From positions 1 to 12,950 of the forward strand of contig DIKW01000046.1 in NCBI GenBank assembly GCA_002424705.1: a stretch of DNA of 12,950 nucleotides. The letters run 5' to 3'. The translations under genes were made by a program, and so were the position numbers. Source of the DNA: Geobacter sp. UBA5608 (GTDB lineage Bacteria; Desulfobacterota; Desulfuromonadia; Geobacterales; Pseudopelobacteraceae). Of this stretch, positions 1 through 8,457 are shown in pieces; the first letter of the stretch is position 1; each line of letters starts with the position of its first letter. The notes under the pieces are model-generated. The model had not been told where the DNA came from, ran no database searches, and saw only the letters and a program-made list of their open reading frames with translations.

Positions 1-5
1 TGATA

Positions 6-14
6 TCACCTCCT
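6..14 (-). promoter_or_regulatory. Shine-Dalgarno of an unseen downstream gene
   Basis: On the minus strand the bases AGGAGGTGA overlap the TAG stop of the DUF485 gene and run to within a few bases of the window edge. This is a near-perfect complement to the 16S rRNA 3' end. It shows that another minus-strand gene starts just beyond position 1, probably translationally coupled to DUF485. From known gene order, that gene is most likely a sodium:solute symporter of the ActP (acetate permease) type, but none of its coding sequence is visible. Confidence 0.75.
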
Positions 15-321
15 ATTGAAGTTCATTGACCAGTTCTCTGGTCAGACGGTCGAAATCTTTGTTGGCAACATGGGCATAGTACATGGCCAGGCCCCAGGAG
101 ACAAAAAACTGCGACAACGCAAAGATGTAGCCGAAGTTGATGCGACCCATGATCTGGATCTTGAAAAGACCAGGGGCGTAGGCTGCACCGATCGGCAACA
201 GGAAGTAGTAAACCGTGGAGAAGATCCACCAGCCAAAAAGGAAGGCCGTCTTTTTGTGGTGCAGTTCGATAAACTTGGGATTTTTAGCTATCGCTGCCCA
301 ATCATACGTTTTTTCCGCCAT
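13..321 (-). CDS. DUF485 family inner-membrane protein (YjcH-like)
   Basis: This is a 102-residue small membrane protein. After a short soluble N-terminus (MAEKTYDWAAIAKNPKF) there is one hydrophobic segment at about residues 26-50 (FLFGWWIFSTVYYFLLPIG) and a second at about 62-85 (GYIFALSQFFVSWGLAMYY), then a charged C-terminal tail. Length, two-helix layout and sequence style fit DUF485, whose members are encoded immediately upstream of ActP-type acetate/monocarboxylate symporters and are thought to assist them; their biochemical role is not settled. The ATG at 321 is chosen because AGAAAGG (331-337) lies 9 bases upstream. The in-frame ATG at 330 would abut that Shine-Dalgarno. The gene's stop overlaps a strong ribosome binding site for the next gene off the left edge, so the two probably form an operon. 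The symporter partner is inferred. Confidence 0.85.
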   Translation of the reverse strand: MAEKTYDWAAIAKNPKFIELHHKKTAFLFGWWIFSTVYYFLLPIGAAYAPGLFKIQIMGRINFGYIFALSQFFVSWGLAMYYAHVANKDFDRLTRELVNELQ

Positions 322-804
322 GATGTTCATCCTTTCTTGTTTCTTTTCATACGTTGAAAACAACTACACGATAACCTCGAGCCTTCCTCCTTTCGGTTGA
401 ACGTATGCTCCTGCGTTACTGCAGTTCCAGACGATGATGCCGGCAGACCTTACAGAAGGCGCTTCAACGGGAGCCGTGAAGCATGCAATTCTGCACTCGG
501 CAACATAATGTTTAATTCAACAAAACAAAATTTAAGTATGAATACAGGCTGTTACATCTAGCTCGATGTTTACACTATTCAAATCCGGACATTTCTATAA
601 CGTTATTTTGGAAATATCAACATATTTAATTTCTGCTGCTAAAAACCAGCCGAAATCATTATCACAAAACGTACTATTGTCGCTCAAACGAGCAAACCTG
701 CGGGTACCTGTCCGCAATCCCGCTGCAGCAGCCGGTGTAACAGATAAAGGCACAGCAACAGGAACGGACAGACTGAAGGGGAACAGAAGGGAGTGGCCTA
801 TCGC
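322..804. other. Intergenic spacer, presumptive control region of the DUF485 operon
   Basis: These 483 bases lie between the NUDIX stop and the DUF485 start and contain no ORF with recognisable protein features. The central part (about 505-680) is clearly AT-richer than the flanking genes, as expected of a promoter region. A weak minus-strand sigma70-like pair (TTGTTT, 15-base spacer, TATGTT) can be read near 507-533 but is too poor to call. A minus-strand AGGAGG at about 387-392 is not followed by a usable start codon. A short hairpin at 699-716 (TGCGG/CCGCA) has no T-run. I saw no c-di-GMP (GEMM) riboswitch core and no sigma54 -24/-12 element. Confidence 0.5.
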
Positions 805-1422
805 TTACAGGGGCAAGGTAGAGGGCAGCGGCTGTTGTTTGCCGGACATAAGCACCTGACGGAACTGCGACAGCAGACGGTAGGTGATGCCCCACAGCAC
901 TGGCCGCTGAGGATGCAGCTGAATAGCCGGCGCCTCAAGAGAGCGCCCGCCGAAATGAACCGCCGCAGTTACCTGGCGCTGCGGCTGCCACAACTCCTCC
1001 AGCCCAAACCAGAAGGCGTCATGTATTTCATGGGAAAGCACCGGCTGTACGGGCTGCAGCAGATGATAGACAAAACAGGACACCCGCACCGGCAGGTTGG
1101 CGCCCACCACATCGGACAGCCGCCCCAGGCAGACCGCGGTTGCCAGATCGATCCCCACCTCTTCCATGGTTTCCCGCTCGGCAGTCTGGCGCAGATCAGC
1201 ATCACGGGGGTCCATCCGACCACCCGGCAGGCCGATGTTGCCAGACCAGGGATCGCGGGGATGACGGGCTCGCTCGATAAAGAGCAACTCCATCGCGCTG
1301 GCTTTTTCGCGCAGGATCAGAGCCACGGCGGCCGGTTTCTGGTCGCCGGACATGGCGGTATGAGCGGTATCAGGCCGGTTAAGGCGTCGGGAGATGTCTG
1401 CTAAGGGTAATGAAAAATCCAT
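805..1422 (-). CDS. NUDIX hydrolase, CoA-pyrophosphatase (NudL/YeaB) type
   Basis: This 205-residue protein has a NUDIX core starting around residue 30 (KPAAVALILRE). The signature runs from PGGRMDP to RETMEEVGI, about residues 66-91, and supplies the metal-binding glutamates of the REtxEExG part. The first half departs from the textbook G-x5-E: it has GGRxDPxD followed by TAERE. That pattern, with the preceding DPWSGNIGLPGG stretch, is what I associate with bacterial CoA-pyrophosphatase-like members, which cleave CoA or other nucleotide diphosphates to two monophosphates. Substrate is not provable from sequence. The start is uncertain: neither the ATG at 1422 nor the in-frame ATG at 1353 has a good Shine-Dalgarno, and the conserved fold would fit either. 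The protein looks cytoplasmic. It is monocistronic as far as visible and divergent from the kinase operon. Confidence 0.85.
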   Translation of the reverse strand: MDFSLPLADISRRLNRPDTAHTAMSGDQKPAAVALILREKASAMELLFIERARHPRDPWSGNIGLPGGRMDPRDADLRQTAERETMEEVGIDLATAVCLGRLSDVVGANLPVRVSCFVYHLLQPVQPVLSHEIHDAFWFGLEELWQPQRQVTAAVHFGGRSLEAPAIQLHPQRPVLWGITYRLLSQFRQVLMSGKQQPLPSTLPL

Positions 1423-1474
1423 ACGTAATGTTACAACGATTCGGAAAGTAGCTGCAAGAAGTCGTATCGTCCGC

Positions 1475-1502
1475 TTGCCGATCCAGCTAATTTGGGTATA
1501 CT
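1475..1502 (+). promoter_or_regulatory. Putative sigma70 promoter of the kinase-DGC-PLC operon
   Basis: TTGCCG (1475-1480, 4 of 6 to consensus) is separated by 16 bases from TATACT (1497-1502, 5 of 6). Transcription would begin near 1509, giving a leader of about 40 bases before the kinase ATG at 1548. The spacer between the divergent NUDIX and kinase genes is only 125 bases, so the promoter has to lie there. The call comes from motif reading only. Confidence 0.5.
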
Positions 1503-1547
1503 ACGCAAACAGTCGGTATCCCTGTCGAATCGTAGCGGATCACTATT

Positions 1548-4942
<3,395 letters not shown>

Positions 4943-4946
<4 letters not shown>

Positions 4947-5878
4947 CCATCTGTCATGACAGCCAACTGATGATTCTCCTGGTGGACGATGCACCCACCA
5001 ATATTCAGGTGCTCAATGAAACCTTAAAAGACGATTACCGCCTGTTTTTCGCCACCAGCGGCGCCGAGGCACTGCGCATGGTCACGCAGGCGCCGCCGGA
5101 CCTGGTCATTCTGGATGTGATCATGCCGGACATGGACGGCTACGAGGTTTGCCGGGCACTTAAGGCCAACGCCCAGGTCCAGGATATTCCGATCATCTTC
5201 GTCACGTCCATGCGGCAACAGGAAGACGAAGTGGTTGGGCTGGAACTGGGGGCGGTGGACTATATCACCAAACCGTTCAACCCTGCCGTGGTTCGCCTGC
5301 GGGTGCGTAACCAGATTGAGCTGAAGCGCCAGCGGGACCTGTTGGCCCGCCTGTCCAACCTTGACGGCCTGACCGGCATCCCCAACCGTCGGGCGCTGGA
5401 TACCTGCACCGACCGGGAATGGCGTCGCTGCCAGCGTTCTCGCAAGCCTATTTCATTGCTGATGGCCGACATCGACCATTTCAAAAGTTATAACGACACC
5501 TACGGCCACCTGGCCGGTGACGACTGCCTGAAGGCGGTCAGCGCCTCCCTGCTTCAGACACTGGAACGTCCGGGCGACCTGCTGGCCCGGTATGGCGGTG
5601 AAGAGTTTGTTGCCCTACTGCCTGAGACCGACGCGGCTGGCGCCCAGTTGGTGGCCAGCAAGATGCTGCAGGCGGTTGCCAACCTGGGGGTTCCCCATGC
5701 TGGCGCCCTGACCGAAGCGCATATCACGGTCAGCATCGGCGTGGCCACCCTGCAGCCCGGACGCACGACCAGCAGCGCCAACCTGCTTGAAGCCGCCGAT
5801 CAGGCCCTGTACCAGGCCAAAGTAGAGGGACGCAACCGGATCAGCATCTGGTCGCCGCCGCTAGACCGACATGCCTAA
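4943..5878 (+). CDS. Response-regulator diguanylate cyclase (REC-GGDEF)
   Basis: This 311-residue cytoplasmic protein is predicted to make c-di-GMP from two GTP when phosphorylated. The receiver (about residues 9-125) has the acidic pair D15/D16, phospho-acceptor Asp58 (LVILDVIMPDMDG), Thr88 and Lys110 (YITKPF). The GGDEF domain (about 138-303) starts with the usual DGLTGIPNRR, has metal-site Asp176 (ADIDHFK), and has the active-site loop as GGEEF (218-222), a functional variant. The product-inhibition I-site RxxD is intact as RPGD (209-212), exactly five residues before the GG. GTG at 4943 is the start because GGAGG (4931-4935) stands 7 bases upstream; the later ATG at 4970 has no such signal and would trim the receiver. 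The gene overlaps the hybrid kinase by 4 bases (GTGA), so the kinase's Hpt His986 is the obvious, though inferred, phosphodonor. Confidence 0.95.
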
Positions 5879-6761
5879 GGAGATCGTGCACTGGTGGTTG
5901 GCCTCAGCAGCCAAACAACGCCTGCCGCTTGACAGGGCCACCCGCCAACTGCTGGAAGAACAGCAGTCTGCTTACCTGGTTGGAGCAGTGCTACCCGACA
6001 CGCTGTTGCACCTGCAGGGCGGTGGACAGTATGCCCTGGCCCGGCAACTGTCTGACCGCTTCCACGACAGCCAGTCCCACAGTTACGCCCCTTTGCTGTC
6101 CTTTCTGGCGAACAACCCGCAGCTCACGCCTGCCCAACACGCCTGCCTGTTGGGCGTTGCCTGTCACATCGAGACTGACATCGTCTTCCACCCCTTTGTC
6201 TACGCCCTGTCCGGCAACGATCTGGGGCGTCACTACCGCGTGGAGACCAATCTCGATCTCTGGCTGTTGAACAGTGGCAGACGCCCGCCGGAGCTGGAAC
6301 TGCGCGAACTGATGACAGAGGAATCGGCCAGCGCCGCTGCCACGGTGCTGGCAGGGGTCTTTGATCCCCAGGCGCTGCTGCCTGCTGCCGACATTGCCGA
6401 TGCACTCCGCCAGCACACACACATTCAGGCCCGCTATGGCGACTCCGGCTGGCAGCTGTTGGCCCGCCTGCTGGGCCTGTTGCCCGGCACCCCGTTCCAT
6501 CGCTGGCAGCACCTGTTTTACCCGCTTTTCAGCTGGCGCAAGGGGCGTCCCATCCCGTGGCCGACACGCTGGATTCACCCGGTTAGCGGCAATGAGCGGG
6601 GTGACACGCCGCAAGGCCTGCTGATCGAGGCACTTACCCGCATTACCAACCTGCTGCGAGCCGTGGATGAACACGGCCTGACAACCGCATTTCGTAAACA
6701 GCCCGGCGAGAACCTGCTCACCGGGCTCGGCCCGCCCCTCAAACCGGACATGCCCAGCTGA
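5871..6761 (+). CDS. Zinc-dependent phospholipase C-like protein (PF00882 type)
   Basis: This 296-residue protein matches the zinc-dependent phospholipase C / S1-P1-like fold in its N-terminal half. It has His7 near the start (PKEIVHWWLA), the AVLPDT motif with Asp43, a His-rich stretch (H65, H70), and the helix LGVACHIETDIVFHPFV with H99, D103 and H107, followed by H121. These fit a metal-cluster ligand set. The remainder (about 130-296) is helical and I do not recognise it. There is no signal peptide, so it probably acts in the cytoplasm; phospholipid cleavage is possible but unproven. The gene overlaps the diguanylate cyclase stop by 8 bases. The ATG at 5871 has no Shine-Dalgarno and probably relies on coupling. 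An in-frame GTG at 5886 has AAGGAG three bases upstream, too close to be ideal, and would leave His7 as residue 2. Its place in a c-di-GMP operon suggests a role in the same response. Confidence 0.8.
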   Translation: MPKEIVHWWLASAAKQRLPLDRATRQLLEEQQSAYLVGAVLPDTLLHLQGGGQYALARQLSDRFHDSQSHSYAPLLSFLANNPQLTPAQHACLLGVACHIETDIVFHPFVYALSGNDLGRHYRVETNLDLWLLNSGRRPPELELRELMTEESASAAATVLAGVFDPQALLPAADIADALRQHTHIQARYGDSGWQLLARLLGLLPGTPFHRWQHLFYPLFSWRKGRPIPWPTRWIHPVSGNERGDTPQGLLIEALTRITNLLRAVDEHGLTTAFRKQPGENLLTGLGPPLKPDMPS

Positions 6762-6793
6762 TCGCCCCCGTATAAAACACAAAAAAGATTTTT

Positions 6794-6807
6794 TTGATCT
6801 TAATCAG
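6794..6807 (+). promoter_or_regulatory. FNR/DNR-type operator box
   Basis: TTGATCTTAATCAG matches the FNR-family consensus TTGAT-N4-ATCAA at 9 of 10 specified positions. Its centre (6800.5) is about 42 bases upstream of the start point predicted from the adjoining -10 element, the classic class II activator position, and it abuts the -35 hexamer. The regulator could be any CRP/FNR-family protein that reads this half-site, and none is encoded in the window. Confidence 0.5.
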
Positions 6808-6836
6808 TTCCCAAATCGGACTGGCTCTGCTATAAG
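6808..6836 (+). promoter_or_regulatory. Putative sigma70 promoter of the HD-GYP gene
   Basis: TTCCCA (6808-6813, 4 of 6) is separated by 17 bases from TATAAG (6831-6836, 5 of 6), with a TGC extended -10 immediately before it. Transcription would start at about 6842-6844, leaving a leader of about 70 bases. The weak -35 next to an FNR-type box fits an activator-dependent promoter. Confidence 0.5.
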
Positions 6837-6855
6837 CGATACGATAGCTACTCTG

Positions 6856-6870
6856 CTGGCAGCTTGCCAG
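6856..6870. repeat. Inverted repeat in the HD-GYP leader
   Basis: CTGGCA-GCT-TGCCAG is a perfect 6-base-arm inverted repeat with a 3-base centre, about 13-27 bases downstream of the predicted start of transcription. It could be a repressor operator or a small RNA hairpin. No T-run follows, so it is not a terminator. Confidence 0.4.
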
Positions 6871-6912
6871 ATCACCCCATCACTACGCGCAGAGCATGCA
6901 CGGCACCCATTT

Positions 6913-8457
6913 ATGACAAGACACCACGAACTGATCGAGATAAGCAGTTTTGTTTTGGAGTTAACCGCCATCGGCGGCACTGGCAACGACCTTGATAAGC
7001 TGCTTGAGCGCCTGTTTGGTGTGCTTAAAAAACTGCCTGCCTTCCCCGTTGTCCCCCGGGGAGTCATCCGGATGTACAACCCACGCGGCAAACTGGTCAC
7101 CATTGCACAGCACGGATTCCGACCTGTCTGGGTGGACCCGGCAACAGAAGCGCTGTTTTCCTCAATCACTGGGGCAGACACCGCTGCAAGCCCGGTTGTC
7201 TCACTGGATGACGACGGGCAGGTGATCGTGCTCCCGCTCAGCAACGACGGCCAGGCGCTGGGACAGGCCATACTGTGCGTTGACGCCGACTGGTCACCGA
7301 CACCAGCCGACCAGGAGTTCATACTCGGTCTTGCACGGACGCTCTCCAGCCTGGTGAGCCGCTGCATGATGAACGAAACCCTCAAGGTGCGTGAAATCGA
7401 ATTGGAAGAGGCCAGAACACAAGCAATCCGGCGTTTGGGGGCCGCCTCGGAATACCGCGATAATGAAACCGGCATGCATGTCATGCGTATGACCAACATT
7501 GCCGTCGTTGTGGCCAAGGCATTAGGGCTGCCGGAACAGCAGCGGGAGTTGCTGTTTATCACCGCGCCAATGCACGATGTGGGAAAAATTGGCATCAGCG
7601 ATGCTATTCTGCTCAAACCGGGCAAGCTGACATCTGAAGAATTCGACGTTATGAAGACGCACACCGAGATCGGCGAACGACTGCTCCACGGCTGCGACTC
7701 CCTAATTGAAACGGCGCGCGCTATCGCCACATCACACCACGAGAACTGGGATGGCAGCGGCTATCCAAACGGCCTGAAAGGTGAAGAGATCCCTGTCCTC
7801 GCCCGCATTTGCTCCATTGCCGACGTGTTCGACGCCCTGACATCCGTCCGCCCCTATAAGGCAGCCTGGCCGGTTGAAGAGGCTGTTGCCTGGGTTTTGG
7901 GCCAGGCAGGCGCAAAATTCGATCCGGCCGTGGTGCGAGCCTTTGAAGACGCCCTACCCGAAATACTCCGCATCCGTGAGTTGTACCGTGAAGAGATCAT
8001 CGACCCGAACCAGACACTCAACCTTCCCGAGCTTGTCTATCAGGGCACCCGCTGGGTCAACTGGGATGAATCGATGAGCGTCGGCATCGACGTCATTGAT
8101 GAACATCACCGCTATCTGTTCGATCTGACCAATGACCTGACCAACGTTGTGGCGAACAAGCTGGGATCGCGGGAAGTGAGCCGACTGTTGAAGGCGCTCG
8201 GCCTGTACGCCCAAGTTCATTTCAAGGCCGAGGAACGGATGATGGAACACTACGGCTTTGATCGCCTTGAGCGACAGCAGGAACAGCATCGGCAGTTTGA
8301 ACAAAAACTAAAGGAGCTCAGCGACGAGCTCCATATTAACCCCTTGATTGCGCAGGTAGAAATCATGACCTTTCTACGAGAATGGCTGATCGCCCATATC
8401 CGCTTCGAAGATGCACAGCTACGAACACTGACGACAGCGTCCCGTCCTGCTTGCTGA
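6913..8457 (+). CDS. GAF / HD-GYP / hemerythrin c-di-GMP phosphodiesterase
   Basis: This is a 514-residue cytoplasmic protein. Residues about 20-155 look like a GAF domain, joined by a short helix to an HD-GYP domain (about 165-355). The HD-GYP metal and signature residues are intact: E185, H189, HD at 221-222 (MHDVGKIGI), H250, HH at 275-276, GSGYPNGLKGEEIP from 281, and D304. It should therefore hydrolyse c-di-GMP. A bacteriohemerythrin domain follows (about 380-505), starting WVNWDESMSVGIDVIDEHH. Diiron ligands are present at H399, H436, E440, H459, H495 and D500, but the position four residues before H459 is Gln455 instead of the usual His. Hemerythrin domains bind O2 or NO and can gate attached c-di-GMP enzymes. 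The ATG has no clear Shine-Dalgarno. The gene has its own promoter with an FNR-type box. Its stop abuts the convergent kinase stop with no gap. Confidence 0.93.
   Translation: MTRHHELIEISSFVLELTAIGGTGNDLDKLLERLFGVLKKLPAFPVVPRGVIRMYNPRGKLVTIAQHGFRPVWVDPATEALFSSITGADTAASPVVSLDDDGQVIVLPLSNDGQALGQAILCVDADWSPTPADQEFILGLARTLSSLVSRCMMNETLKVREIELEEARTQAIRRLGAASEYRDNETGMHVMRMTNIAVVVAKALGLPEQQRELLFITAPMHDVGKIGISDAILLKPGKLTSEEFDVMKTHTEIGERLLHGCDSLIETARAIATSHHENWDGSGYPNGLKGEEIPVLARICSIADVFDALTSVRPYKAAWPVEEAVAWVLGQAGAKFDPAVVRAFEDALPEILRIRELYREEIIDPNQTLNLPELVYQGTRWVNWDESMSVGIDVIDEHHRYLFDLTNDLTNVVANKLGSREVSRLLKALGLYAQVHFKAEERMMEHYGFDRLERQQEQHRQFEQKLKELSDELHINPLIAQVEIMTFLREWLIAHIRFEDAQLRTLTTASRPAC

Larger units (their letters stand above)
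6762..6912. other. Regulatory spacer upstream of the HD-GYP gene
   Basis: The 151-base gap starts with an A/T palindrome, CAAAAAA-GAT-TTTTTTG (6780-6796). This runs into an FNR-type box, then a sigma70-like promoter, then a leader with a 6-base-arm inverted repeat. It is much AT-richer than the genes around it up to about 6850. No GC-rich stem followed by a T-run is present, so the preceding operon shows no visible intrinsic terminator. Confidence 0.6.

Noticed and set aside
363..393. A small leader ORF behind the minus-strand AGGAGG upstream of DUF485
   Set aside because: No start codon at a useful distance: the next GTG is directly followed by TAG, and the TTG at 363 is too far away.
699..716. 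Hairpin TGCGG/CCGCA downstream of the NUDIX gene as its terminator
   Set aside because: Only five base pairs, an 8-base loop and no following T-run on the minus strand.
793..1404. Plus-strand ORF of 203 codons opposite the NUDIX gene
   Set aside because: Its product is His/Gln/Gly-rich without motifs, while the minus strand carries a proper NUDIX box.
1423..1470. Minus-strand promoter for the NUDIX gene (TTGCAG, 18-base spacer, TAACAT)
   Set aside because: The -10 matches poorly and the predicted transcription start falls almost on the ATG, implying a leaderless transcript with no other support.
6722..6734. Hairpin CGGGC-TCG-GCCCG near the end of the phospholipase C-like gene
   Set aside because: It lies inside the coding region and no T-run follows; a chance stem in GC-rich sequence is more likely than a terminator.
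5991..6782. Long minus-strand ORF (263 codons) opposite the phospholipase C-like gene
   Set aside because: The encoded protein has no recognisable motif and is low-complexity in Gln/Arg/Gly, as expected for the shadow of a GC-rich gene; the plus strand has the real metal-site motifs.
6780..6796. A/T palindrome CAAAAAA-GAT-TTTTTTG as an intrinsic terminator
   Set aside because: The stem contains almost only A-T pairs and there is no GC-rich stem before the T-run; it may instead be bent DNA upstream of the promoter.
6762..6912. A c-di-GMP (GEMM) riboswitch in the HD-GYP leader
   Set aside because: I looked for the conserved core because such elements are frequent in Geobacter-like genomes, but the spacer does not contain it.
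6804..7730. Minus-strand ORF of 308 codons opposite the GAF/HD-GYP region
   Set aside because: The product is Ser/Arg-rich with no domain, and the opposite strand encodes intact GAF and HD-GYP motifs.
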